A stretch of DNA of 64,000 bases from NCBI GenBank assembly GCA_037178625.1, contig CM074131.1, positions 186,001 to 250,000 of the forward strand, written 5' to 3'. Of the stretch, positions 10,978 through 22,116 are shown piece after piece. The stretch comes from Skeletonema tropicum. Lineage: Eukaryota > Bacillariophyta > Thalassiosirophyceae > Thalassiosirales > Thalassiosiraceae. Made by a program: the position numbers and the translations under genes. The first letter of the stretch is position 1, and the number at the start of each line of letters is the position of its first letter. Under the pieces are notes generated by a model. That model did not search any database. It was not told the DNA's origin and saw only the letters and a list, made by a program, of their open reading frames with translations.

Positions 10978-13410
10978 TCAACCCCACCATCTGTTTATTA
11001 TTCGATCAGGAGAGGTAACATTTGGGTCTTTTCGGACAGCTTGGTGCATTGCATCAACAGACGACGCGTCTGTCTCTTCTGTTTTGTTTCGATTGATTCC
11101 GTCATCATTCACCATGTTTGATTCGACATCAAGATCGGCGAGGATATCTTTCGAATTGAATTCATGTACTTCTTCTTCATCATCATCTTCCGAACTTGAA
11201 CTACTACTAGACGATGAGCTTGAACTGTCATCAGAAGAAGAAGAATCATCGACTGTATCTGCAAGCATTTTGCCACGAATCCTCTCCGATAGCTTCTCCC
11301 AGTCGGACATTAATAGCACCGTGGACAAAAGCATTGCGCACATGACATATCCAACTACGACTGCGAATGTCAAACCTTTAAGGTCGTAATTGAGAACAAT
11401 TGTGAAGATCGCACCAAGTGGCAGAGTTATTCCAAAGGAGCACAGAGTAGCAATTGTTGTGGCAAGCGGGTATCGAAGCTGAGCTCCAACAAGTGCCCAG
11501 CACACCATGCCAACACTCATTGTAACATTACCCAAGGCCATTATGGGGAAAAGATCCCTCAGCATGTCTTGAATGGTCTCATCCGTCGTCAGAAATTCGG
11601 GCAACACATTGATCAGTGATAAGAAAATTGTTGACATCACCACCGACATTACGCAGCCCATAAACATGCATTTGAACGATGACAACTTTGCCAATTGCGG
11701 ACGGCCCTTTCCCAGCTGATATGACACACGAACCTCTCCGGCATCCCCGAAAGATTCTGTTGTCGACTCGAACACATCCCATACGAACCCAAGGACTCCC
11801 CATGCGGCAATTTCTGCATTGCCAAGAAAGGCAGCAAAAATTGTCAATATTTCCCACTCTGCATACGCCATCATGCTCCCTACCGCCAGTGGACCCGCTG
11901 TTTTCAATAATTCCTTCACCATTCGTTTATTTTTCAACGCTAGTGATCGAATCAAGCCCCTTTCGAACTTCTCCAACCACCCCAGTGCTACACAAATCAT
12001 AATATTGAGCAACAGGAAAAACACACTATTCCCCAGAGTAATCAATCCCATGAAGACCAAATCAGCATCATAGTAATGCAACCCCACCCAAACCAACACT
12101 ACATTCACAATCTGTGAAATGCACCAGAATACGTTGCCATATGCTTCATGATCCACCACTTCCAAAAAGTCCACGAGACCTTCTTGAATCCCCTCCGTTA
12201 TACTATATGGCATAAACACCCAAACATACCTACTCGCCATCTCCGCCTGTACCTCCGTCAATCCAAACAAAAGTACAATCTGCTTCATGAATGTTCCCCA
12301 CACCATAAAGCAGGGTATCTGAAACAACACATATAACACAGTCGCAAGTTGGACATACTGCCCCACGGCAAAATAATTGTCCGCTCCATATGCCATACTC
12401 CCCAATGATGAGACAGCCTCAATAAACCCTCCTAGAAATTCACTAGTCGTTCCAACGGTTAGATCCACGAGTATATAGGCAATCATGGCATCTGTCCCCA
12501 AATATTGAGAGATGAACCCTAATATAATCAAATCTGCACTGGTGTTGATAATACCCGTGACGGTAAAGGGGATGGCGAGTTGGAGTAATCGTTTGGTTTC
12601 ATTGTCACATGAGATGATGGATCGGAGGAGTTGGAATGCGTCTTGAATTGTGGAGGTGCAGGACTTAGTTTCATTGTTGTAACCACCACCACCACCACCT
12701 TGATAGAGTTCAATTTGTTGACGACCAGAAGCACCTTGATGATGATTATCCCTCAGAACACTTAACTCAATCCCCCCCTCCTCAATCCTCATCATAGTAG
12801 TAGAGTCCTCATGAGCCCTCGCTGCTCGAGCATTATTTCGATGATTATAATGCTGTCCATGATGTTGTCGTTTCCTTCTCCCCCAGCGATAGATGAGATA
12901 ATCGGCAATACAGAGGAATAGTTTGGAGTGTGCTGTTTGAATTCTTTGGCAGATTGTTCTTCTTTTATTAGAAGAAGTTGAAGTTGCTGACACGCCATTA
13001 TACTCATAGAGCTCTATTGCACTGTCTGCCCCATCGCCATTGGTGATACTCAGCATCATGGCAGCAGGATCATCACCGCCGCCCCTTGCACTACTGTTGC
13101 GGCTGCGGCTATGCTCCTCCAACGTTTTCTCCAGAAACCTTCCCAATCGAATATTGAGCGGTAATACCGCCACACTAACGACAGAAATCACGGCGGCGAT
13201 GATGAAGAATGTCCAGCCGGTATCGATCGTGGTGATGTCGGCGTTGCTGAAGTCTTTGACTTCATCGTCGGTTAGTGAGATGAACAGATTTCGTTCTTCT
13301 TCTTCGTGAGTGTAATGAGAGTGTGTGTGGTAGTGATAGGTTGAGAGGAGCGAGTTGGACGCGTGGAGGATTTTGGTGAGGCATGATGGTATTATTGATA
13401 TTGAGTCCAT
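10978..13410 (-). CDS. MATE-family multidrug/organic-cation antiporter
   Basis: A single 810-codon exon. The two MatE halves are recognisable from about residue 270: the first has segments such as IPFTVTGIINTSADLIILGF and GGFIEAVSSLGSMAYGA, the second AGPLAVGSMMAYAEWEILTI and WDVFESTTESFGDAGEVRV. About 12 membrane helices are expected, plus an extra hydrophobic segment near residues 65-85 (FFIIAAVISVVSVAVL) in a long N-terminal extension. The C-terminus is a Ser/Asp/Glu-rich tail with a run of more than ten Ser. Family members export organic cations and drugs in exchange for protons or sodium; the substrate here cannot be read from sequence. It lies downstream of, and in the same direction as, polyamine-gene copy 1. 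Its first 97 codons are duplicated twice (16977-17276, 20837-21136). Those copies read DDEAKDF where this gene reads DDEVKDF. Confidence 0.9.
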   Translation of the reverse strand: MDSISIIPSCLTKILHASNSLLSTYHYHTHSHYTHEEEERNLFISLTDDEVKDFSNADITTIDTGWTFFIIAAVISVVSVAVLPLNIRLGRFLEKTLEEHSRSRNSSARGGGDDPAAMMLSITNGDGADSAIELYEYNGVSATSTSSNKRRTICQRIQTAHSKLFLCIADYLIYRWGRRKRQHHGQHYNHRNNARAARAHEDSTTMMRIEEGGIELSVLRDNHHQGASGRQQIELYQGGGGGGYNNETKSCTSTIQDAFQLLRSIISCDNETKRLLQLAIPFTVTGIINTSADLIILGFISQYLGTDAMIAYILVDLTVGTTSEFLGGFIEAVSSLGSMAYGADNYFAVGQYVQLATVLYVLFQIPCFMVWGTFMKQIVLLFGLTEVQAEMASRYVWVFMPYSITEGIQEGLVDFLEVVDHEAYGNVFWCISQIVNVVLVWVGLHYYDADLVFMGLITLGNSVFFLLLNIMICVALGWLEKFERGLIRSLALKNKRMVKELLKTAGPLAVGSMMAYAEWEILTIFAAFLGNAEIAAWGVLGFVWDVFESTTESFGDAGEVRVSYQLGKGRPQLAKLSSFKCMFMGCVMSVVMSTIFLSLINVLPEFLTTDETIQDMLRDLFPIMALGNVTMSVGMVCWALVGAQLRYPLATTIATLCSFGITLPLGAIFTIVLNYDLKGLTFAVVVGYVMCAMLLSTVLLMSDWEKLSERIRGKMLADTVDDSSSSDDSSSSSSSSSSSSEDDDEEEVHEFNSKDILADLDVESNMVNDDGINRNKTEETDASSVDAMHQAVRKDPNVTSPDRIINRWWG

Positions 13411-14391
13411 GACGTTAAGATGTGGTGCGTGATGATGCGAGCTCGACTCTACGCTCAGTTATGTACGTGAAAGTGCTTGATGAATAAATAAATGGACGCT
13501 GTTGTTATTTAGCGGCTTGAGAGCTTTTGAAGACCTACTTATATTATGCCTAAGCGTCACCGTTTGTTACTTATATGAACTTATCATGAACGATGCCCTC
13601 GCTTTGTTCGTGCGCTGCTGATTGCTTCTGCAGTTCACAAGCAACGATAAGTAAGTCGTGCGTGTTGTTAGTTGAGCATTGTTTCCATCCGTTTGAGAAC
13701 GAGAAGTGGTTGAAGTTTGAAGGCTTCTGTCATTCCTTCTCTTTCTTGCTCATTTTCTCTTACACACTATTAATAGTACCGCTTTAAGATTCGACGGACA
13801 CCTACTTATCTTAAAAGCTCATAAAATTCGTTTCAAAGGAAACTATGATGTATGCCATTGACTTGGCAGCATCAATTGAAAGTCAGCTCGAATACATCAA
13901 AACAACATTCGAGGGAATATCCTGGCACATTCGTATAATGATAGCAATATATTGTAGTGAGTCTTTCTCGGCTTCGAAACTCATTCAATAATGGCAGAGT
14001 CATTCGCCGTAACTAGTGACAAGACAAGATATAACTTCTGATGATGTAAAACGAGGCAGCCACTAAATATCTGTGTTAATATTGTCTACAGGTGCAAGGA
14101 AATGTTATTGCAACATGCATAATACATCATATATCGATGACGTCTGCCTCTCGGCTGAATTCTCTCGTGTCTAACACCTCCTATTCAAAAATACGAAAAC
14201 ACACTAAGGGCGTACAACAAAGCAGCAACAACGAATCAACTAAAGAATTTGAACTTAATAAGATCAGAATATGTTCAGTACTCCCTTTAGTCATTCCCCT
14301 CTCAAAAAATATGTAACCCTACTACCCAACATAAAAATTAAGCAGCTTCCTATTTCGTGATTCCATCAAGAGCATCAGCATCTTATATGGC
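13411..14391. other. Spacer between MATE gene and polyamine gene copy 1
   Basis: It holds the upstream region of the MATE gene and the 3' flank of SpeD-aminopropyltransferase copy 1, both minus strand. A 64-codon plus-strand ORF at 13593-13787 recurs in every unit but only because the whole unit is duplicated; it has no recognisable domain. Confidence 0.6.
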
Positions 14392-16788
14392 TTATGCAAA
14401 ATGCCTCTCAAACACCGGGCTATACGCCGAAGATACATTGACCTCTTCATCATCTCCAAAGCGTACCTTCTCAGCACATTCCTCGGGCTTGTCCTGTTGA
14501 CGACAGTAGTTTTCTTCAAATGCTCTTGTAGGCATCTGGTAGCTCTTCATTGTTGCCCCATCAAAGTAGCGAAGTGAGGTCTTGCCATCCTTGGTGGGTA
14601 AGATACGACGGCTCAAGTCAAGTTCCACCGCGGCGGGGCTTCGGTACCACCTCTTGCGAGTCTGAACGTCCTTGAAGGCAACAAGTGTGGTCCATGGAGC
14701 GCCGAATCGACAGTGGGACTCTTCGTAGATATGAATGCTTTGGTAATACGGAAGGAGGAGTGTAAGTGAAACATCGAACAAGATAGAAGTGCACAAAACG
14801 ATGCGGCTCATATGTCAAACAACACACTCACCTCTTGAAGCCGATTGCATCCAACATCTTGATCATTATAGACCTATTCTCAAAGCTACCATTCTCGTCT
14901 GCCGGCGAGAGATTGCTGACATTTTCACCAATCTGCACTACAAGAATACCATCGTCTGTCAATGCATCATACAATGAAGTGACGTAGCCATCATCCGTGT
15001 AGAGCACCTTGGCAAATGGATGATCATCGTTGGGGTCCAAGCAATCCATTATCAACACATCGAACTGCTCCTTCTCATTATTTGACTCAACCTGAGATTT
15101 GGACATACTGGAAGATCCAAAGTTATCATTGAAGTATGCCAAAGCATCCTCCACACGCAACTCAGCTCTCTCGTCGTCAAAACACCATTCGGCGCATCTA
15201 TCGTGATGGGCAATGCTTGAGCAGTCCTGCCATTCGGGTAAATACTCGGTACTCAAATTCACCACACCCTCATCAATCTCAATCATGACAACCTTCTCGA
15301 GAGTGGAATGCTTGAGGATCTCACGTACAGTAGCACCTTCCCCGCCACCTATGACTGCCACTCTCTTCGGATTGGGGTGGGTAATCATGGCAGGGTGGAC
15401 AATGCTCTCGTGGTACGGAGCGTCTCCATATCGTGTGCTTTGGATCCTCCCGTCTAGAAGTAGCACATGGTCAGGAGCAAAGAGCTCAGGGTGCAAGCTC
15501 TCGTAGCTACCATCATCTTCAAGAGAATTGTAGTAATCACTCAACCTACGCATCGTTGGGGACAATGTCTCGTAGACATCTACCGTCTGATACTCAGTCT
15601 CGACGTCAGATACGAGAGGCTTCTTGATATCAAAGTAATGTGAGCCAAGTATTTCAGCTCCCAGGTCGGAGTCCAAAGGATTCAATTCAAACTTGTACTC
15701 TCCTCCTGGCACAAAGCCCTTGCGGAACCCACGAAGCTTGTGACTCCACATCATCACTGGATCATCTGCATCTTCATCATGTGCCGCCTTTACTCCAAAC
15801 AGCTGCTCGATGCTTGGTAGCGTTGGGATAAGCTTGCCGCTGCCACATGTGAAGAGATCCATAGAAATGACCCCTTCTGTAGGCCACGTATGGAAAGCAA
15901 CATGGGACTCGAGTAGGACTCCAGCACAGCTCACTCCAACGGGGACCAATCCGCTATAATTTAATCATATGTTAAGATAGGAAGAGCGCAGGTGTTAGCT
16001 CAGTCACAAATTGAACACAAAATAAGATTGGACATGATGTCAAAATATGAAACTTACTGGCAATGGTAGGACAACAGAGTCAGCTTGGACTCGTCTACCA
16101 ATTTAATCATGGCTTTAGCCAAACGCTCTTCGGAGTTGAGAAAGATTGGATCAACGTTCTTGATGTCGATCAGGAGATGCTGTCCTGCTGGAAGATAAAG
16201 ACCTTCCATAAGGTCATCGTCGTCACTGCTCTCATCGCTGCTATCGTCTGAAGATAAAGAATCTTCAGCACCCTTGTTGACTTCATCATAATGGTCATGT
16301 TCCTCATCCGAACCCGAGCGGTCGAGATTTACATCATAGTTTGAGCGTGAGCCCTCTACAGGGAAGTGTTGGAAAGTGTACGTCGTGGGAGGCACTTCTT
16401 TCCCTGGGATGACGGTAGGCGGAGGGAGCTGTTTTACACCTCGATCCATCAATTTGGGAACGCTAAGATTCGCTGCCTGTGGGGAAGAGGGGTCGTTCAA
16501 TCGAGCGGCTGATTTTGAGAGCATCAAGATGCGAAGGATGGCTCCAACATGGAAGGCAATGACCGCAGAACTGAGAAGTGCTCCGAGAAGAAGGATTGGA
16601 TTGATGTAGAGGGTGTGCTGCTGACTCCTCTCTTGGTCTTTAATAGACGTCTTCTGCTTTTTGTTATTGTTGTTGCTGCCGCTAGAGCAAACGAGAACTC
16701 CATTTTTCTTGTCGATCGAGAAGAGAGCTGCTATTCCTTGAGTAGCACGGCTAGAGAAGCGCCGAAGCATGGTTGGGCGTCTGCACAT
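14392..16788 (-). CDS. S-adenosylmethionine decarboxylase-aminopropyltransferase fusion, copy 1
   Basis: Three exons, 16788-16058, 15953-14832 and 14737-14392, encode 732 residues. Residues about 59-90 form one hydrophobic helix (INPILLLGALLSSAVIAFHV), predicting a type II anchor, followed by an acidic Ser/Asp stretch. The SpeD domain (about 195-300) has GQHLLIDIKNVDP, the pyruvoyl cleavage site LLES-H with Ser near 260, and LFTCG. The aminopropyltransferase domain (about 395-690) has LLLDGRIQSTRYGDAPYHE, IGGGEGATVREIL at 446-450, the MIEID acidic motif and MDCLDP. It should self-process to a pyruvoyl enzyme, decarboxylate SAM, and transfer aminopropyl groups to a polyamine. Such fusions are associated in diatoms with long-chain polyamines used in silica formation. 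GGGEG rather than GGGDG means the product need not be spermidine. This copy has LSPADE where copies 2 and 3 have RSPADE. A truncated MATE fragment lies 188 bases upstream. Confidence 0.92.
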
Positions 16789-16976
16789 ATTGATGAAGAA
16801 TTTGATTTTATTATTATTGATAAGATCGAATGCTGCACAGTATTACTTTTGATTTGTCCATGCAATGTTGACTTGCAACAACATGTGCGTGGGTGAGTGC
16901 ATGAACTGCTTTTTTTTTTGGAAGCGTTATTCCTTCTTGGGTCAGCTGGAAGCTGCACGATGGTTCACGGCGACCG

Positions 16977-17276
16977 TTAACGTTCCAACGTTTTCTCCAG
17001 AAACCTTCCCAATCGAATATTGAGCGGTAATACCGCCACACTAACGACAGAAATCACGGCGGCGATGATGAAGAATGTCCAGCCGGTATCGATCGTGGTG
17101 ATGTCGGCGTTGCTGAAGTCTTTGGCTTCATCGTCGGTTAGTGAGATGAACAGATTTCGTTCTTCTTCTTCGTGAGTGTAATGAGAGTGTGTGTGGTAGT
17201 GATAGGTTGAGAGGAGCGAGTTGGACGCGTGGAGGATTTTGGTGAGGCATGATGGTATTATTGATATTGAGTCCAT
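16977..17276 (-). pseudogene. Truncated MATE 5' fragment, first junction copy
   Basis: It repeats the first 97 codons of the MATE gene, starting MDSISIIPSCLTKILHAS and including its N-terminal hydrophobic segment. It stops two codons after the duplication joint (ending FLEKTLER then stop). No MatE domain remains, so no transporter can be made. The MATE upstream region is retained, so a transcript could start here and run into the SpeD-aminopropyltransferase gene starting at 16788. Confidence 0.9.
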
Positions 17277-18251
17277 GACGTTAAGATGTGGTGCGTGATG
17301 ATGCGAGCTCGACTCTACGCTCAGTTATGTACGTGAAAGTGCTTGATGAATAAATAAATGGACGCTGTTGTTATTTAGCGGCTTGAGAGCTTTTGAAGAC
17401 CTACTTATATTATGCCTAAGCGTCACCGTTTGTTATGAACTTATCATGAACGATGCCCTCGCTTTGTTCGTGCGCTGCTGATTGCTTCTGCAGTTCACAA
17501 GCAACGATAAGTAAGTCGTGCGTGTTGTTAGTTGAGCATTGTTTCCATCCGTTTGAGAACGAGAAGTGGTTGAAGTTTGAAGGCTTCTGTCATTCCTTCT
17601 CTTTCTTGCTCATTTTCTCTTACACACTATTAATAGTACCGCTTTAAGATTCGACGGACACCTACTTATCTTAAAAGCTCATAAAATTCGTTTCAAAGGA
17701 AACTATGATGTATGCCATTGACTTGGCAGCATCAATTGAAAGTCAGCTCGAATACATCAAAACAACATTCGAGGGAATATCCTGGCACATTCGTATAATG
17801 ATAGCAATATATTGTAGTGAGTCTTTCTCGGCTTCGAAACTCATTCAATAATGGCAGAGTCATTCGCCGTAACTAGTGACAAGACAAGATATAACTTCTG
17901 ATGATGTAAAACGAGGCAGCCACTAAATATCTGTGTTAATATTGTCTACAGGTGCAAGGAAATGTTATTGCAACATGCATAATACATCATATATGGATGA
18001 CGTCTGCCTCTCGGCTGAATTCTCTCGTGTCTAACACCTCCTATTCAAAAATACGAAAACACACTAAGGGCGTACAACAAAGCAGCAACAACGAATCAAC
18101 TAAAGAATTTGAACTTAATAAGATCAGAATATGTTCAGTACTCCCTTTAGTCATTCCCCTCTCAAAAAATATGTAACCCTACTACCCAACACAAAAATTA
18201 AGCAGCTTCCTATTTCGTGATTCCATCAAGAGCATCAGCATCTTATATGGC
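17277..18251. other. Spacer of repeat unit 2
   Basis: This copies the 13411-14391 spacer with a six-base deletion near 17430 and single-base changes (for example g for c near 17994). No gene is seen. Confidence 0.7.
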
Positions 18252-20648
18252 TTATGCAAAATGCCTCTCAAACACCGGGCTATACGCCGAAGATACATTG
18301 ACCTCTTCATCATCTCCAAAGCGTACCTTCTCAGCACATTCCTCGGGCTTGTCCTGTTGACGACAGTAGTTTTCTTCAAATGCTCTTGTAGGCATCTGGT
18401 AGCTCTTCATTGTTGCCCCATCAAAGTAGCGAAGTGAGGTCTTGCCATCCTTGGTGGGTAAGATACGACGGCTCAAGTCAAGTTCCACCGCGGCGGGGCT
18501 TCGGTACCACCTCTTGCGAGTCTGAACGTCCTTGAAGGCAACAAGTGTGGTCCATGGAGCGCCGAATCGACAGTGGGACTCTTCGTAGATATGAATGCTT
18601 TGGTAATACGGAAGGAGGAGTGTAAGTGAAACATCGAACAAGATAGAAGTGCACAAAACGATGCGGCTCATATGTCAAACAACACACTCACCTCTTGAAG
18701 CCGATTGCATCCAACATCTTGATCATTATAGACCTATTCTCAAAGCTACCATTCTCGTCTGCCGGCGAGCGATTGCTGACATTTTCACCAATCTGCACTA
18801 CAAGAATACCATCGTCTGTCAATGCATCATACAATGAAGTGACGTAGCCATCATCCGTGTAGAGCACCTTGGCAAATGGATGATCATCGTTGGGGTCCAA
18901 GCAATCCATTATCAACACATCGAACTGCTCCTTCTCATTATTTGACTCAACCTGAGATTTGGACATACTGGAAGATCCAAAGTTATCATTGAAGTATGCC
19001 AAAGCATCCTCCACACGCAACTCAGCTCTCTCGTCGTCAAAACACCATTCGGCGCATCTATCGTGATGGGCAATGCTTGAGCAGTCCTGCCATTCGGGTA
19101 AATACTCGGTACTCAAATTCACCACACCCTCATCAATCTCAATCATGACAACCTTCTCGAGAGTGGAATGCTTGAGGATCTCACGTACAGTAGCACCTTC
19201 CCCGCCACCTATGACTGCCACTCTCTTCGGATTGGGGTGGGTAATCATGGCAGGGTGGACAATGCTCTCGTGGTACGGAGCGTCTCCATATCGTGTGCTT
19301 TGGATCCTCCCGTCTAGAAGTAGCACATGGTCAGGAGCAAAGAGCTCAGGGTGCAAGCTCTCGTAGCTACCATCATCTTCAAGAGAATTGTAGTAATCAC
19401 TCAACCTACGCATCGTTGGGGACAATGTCTCGTAGACATCTACCGTCTGATACTCAGTCTCGACGTCAGATACGAGAGGCTTCTTGATATCAAAGTAATG
19501 TGAGCCAAGTATTTCAGCTCCCAGGTCGGAGTCCAAAGGATTCAATTCAAACTTGTACTCTCCTCCTGGCACAAAGCCCTTGCGGAACCCACGAAGCTTG
19601 TGACTCCACATCATCACTGGATCATCTGCATCTTCATCATGTGCCGCCTTTACTCCAAACAGCTGCTCGATGCTTGGTAGCGTTGGGATAAGCTTGCCGC
19701 TGCCACATGTGAAGAGATCCATAGAAATGACCCCTTCTGTAGGCCACGTATGGAAAGCAACATGGGACTCGAGTAGGACTCCAGCACAGCTCACTCCAAC
19801 GGGGACCAATCCGCTATAATTTAATCATATGTTAAGATAGGAAGAGCGCAGGTGTTAGCTCAGTCACAAATTGAACACAAAATAAGATTGGACATGATGT
19901 CAAAATATGAAACTTACTGGCAATGGTAGGACAACAGAGTCAGCTTGGACTCGTCTACCAATTTAATCATGGCTTTAGCCAAACGCTCTTCGGAGTTGAG
20001 AAAGATTGGATCAACGTTCTTGATGTCGATCAGGAGATGCTGTCCTGCTGGAAGATAAAGACCTTCCATAAGGTCATCGTCGTCACTGCTCTCATCGCTG
20101 CTATCGTCTGAAGATAAAGAATCTTCAGCACCCTTGTTGACTTCATCATAATGGTCATGTTCCTCATCCGAACCCGAGCGGTCGAGATTTACATCATAGT
20201 TTGAGCGTGAGCCCTCTACAGGGAAGTGTTGGAAAGTGTACGTCGTGGGAGGCACTTCTTTCCCTGGGATGACGGTAGGCGGAGGGAGCTGTTTTACACC
20301 TCGATCCATCAATTTGGGAACGCTAAGATTCGCTGCCTGTGGGGAAGAGGGGTCGTTCAATCGAGCGGCTGATTTTGAGAGCATCAAGATGCGAAGGATG
20401 GCTCCAACATGGAAGGCAATGACCGCAGAACTGAGAAGTGCTCCGAGAAGAAGGATTGGATTGATGTAGAGGGTGTGCTGCTGACTCCTCTCTTGGTCTT
20501 TAATAGACGTCTTCTGCTTTTTGTTATTGTTGTTGCTGCCGCTAGAGCAAACGAGAACTCCATTTTTCTTGTCGATCGAGAAGAGAGCTGCTATTCCTTG
20601 AGTAGCACGGCTAGAGAAGCGCCGAAGCATGGTTGGGCGTCTGCACAT
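18252..20648 (-). CDS. S-adenosylmethionine decarboxylase-aminopropyltransferase fusion, copy 2
   Basis: Exons 20648-19918, 19813-18692 and 18597-18252 encode 732 residues. The only protein difference I see from copy 1 is RSPADE for LSPADE near the end of the second exon. All SpeD residues (the LLES-H cleavage site, LFTCG) and aminopropyltransferase motifs (YHE, GGGEG, MDCLDP) are intact. It begins 188 bases downstream of the second truncated MATE fragment, so like copy 1 its more distant upstream DNA comes from the MATE promoter and not from the ancestral flank. Function is as for copy 1. Near-identity implies recent duplication or ongoing gene conversion. Confidence 0.92.
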
Positions 20649-20836
20649 ATTGATGAAGAATTTGATTTTATTATTATTGATAAGATCGAATGCTGCACAG
20701 TATTACTTTTGATTTGTCCATGCAATGTTGACTTGCAACAACATGTGCGTGGGTGAGTGCATGAACTGCTTTTTTTTTTGGAAGCGTTATTCCTTCTTGG
20801 GTCAGCTGGAAGCTGCACGATGGTTCACGGCGACCG

Positions 20837-21136
20837 TTAACGTTCCAACGTTTTCTCCAGAAACCTTCCCAATCGAATATTGAGCGGTAATACCGCCACA
20901 CTAACGACAGAAATCACGGCGGCGATGATGAAGAATGTCCAGCCGGTATCGATCGTGGTGATGTCGGCGTTGCTGAAGTCTTTGGCTTCATCGTCGGTTA
21001 GTGAGATGAACAGATTTCGTTCTTCTTCTTCGTGAGTGTAATGAGAGTGTGTGTGGTAGTGATAGGTTGAGAGGAGCGAGTTGGACGCGTGGAGGATTTT
21101 GGTGAGGCATGATGGTATTATTGATATTGAGTCCAT
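20837..21136 (-). pseudogene. Truncated MATE 5' fragment, second junction copy
   Basis: Same structure and stop as the fragment at 16977-17276, with the shared DDEAKDF change. It has 99 codons and no MatE domain. Confidence 0.9.
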
Positions 21137-22116
21137 GACGTTAAGATGTGGTGCGTGATGATGCGAGCTCGACTCTACGCTCAGTTATGTACGTGAAAGT
21201 GCTTGATGAATAAATAAATGGACGCTGTTGTTATTTAGCGGCTTGAGAGCTTTTGAAGACCTACTTATATTATGCCTAAGCGTCACCGTTTGTTACTTAT
21301 ATGAACTTATCATGAACGATGCCCTCGCTTTGTTCGTGCGCTGCTGATTGCTTCTGCAGTTCACAAGCAACGATAAGTAAGTCGTGCGTGTTGTTAGTTG
21401 AGCATTGTTTCCATCCGTTTGAGAACGAGAAGTGGTTGAAGTTTGAAGGCTTCTGTCATTCCTTCTCTTTCTTGCTCATTTTCTCTTACACACTATTAAT
21501 AGTACCGCTTTAAGATTCGACGGACACCTACTTATCTTAAAAGCTCATAAAATTCGTTTCAAAGGAAACTATGATGTATGCCATTGACTTGGCAGCATCA
21601 ATTGAAAGTCAGCTCGAATACATCAAAACAACATTCGAGGGAATATCCTGGCACATTCGTATAATGATAGCAATATATTGTAGTGAGTCTTTCTCGGCTT
21701 CGAAACTCATTCAATAATGGCAGAGTCATTCGCCGTAACTAGTGACAAGACAAGATATAACTTCTGATGATGTAAAACGAGGCAGCCACTAAATATCTGT
21801 GTTAATATTGTCTACAGGTGCAAGGAAATGTTATTGCAACATGCATAATACATCATATATCGATGACGTCTGCCTCTCGGCTGAATTCTCTCGTGTCTAA
21901 CACCTCCTATTCAAAAATACGAAAACACACTAAGGGCGTACAACAAAGCAGCAACAACGAATCAACTAAAGAATTTGAACTTAATAAGATCAGAATATGT
22001 TCAGTACTCCCTTTAGTCATTCCCCTCTCAAAAAATATGTAACCCTACTACCCAACACAAAAATTAAGCAGCTTCCTATTCGTGATTCCATCAAGAGCAT
22101 CAGCATCTTATATGGC
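21137..22116. other. Spacer of repeat unit 3
   Basis: This is a copy of the 13411-14391 spacer. It keeps the six bases missing from unit 2, and has one T fewer in the 3' flank of the polyamine gene near 22080. No gene is seen. Confidence 0.7.

Noticed and set aside
13593..13787. 64-codon Cys-rich plus-strand ORF repeated at 17453 and 21319
   Set aside because: It recurs only because the whole unit is triplicated; no domain, no selection evidence, and it lies in the spacer antisense to the main genes.
16977..17276. Functional small membrane protein from the truncated MATE start
   Set aside because: It has the MATE start and one hydrophobic segment but ends at the duplication joint and lacks the whole MatE domain; better described as a junction fragment.
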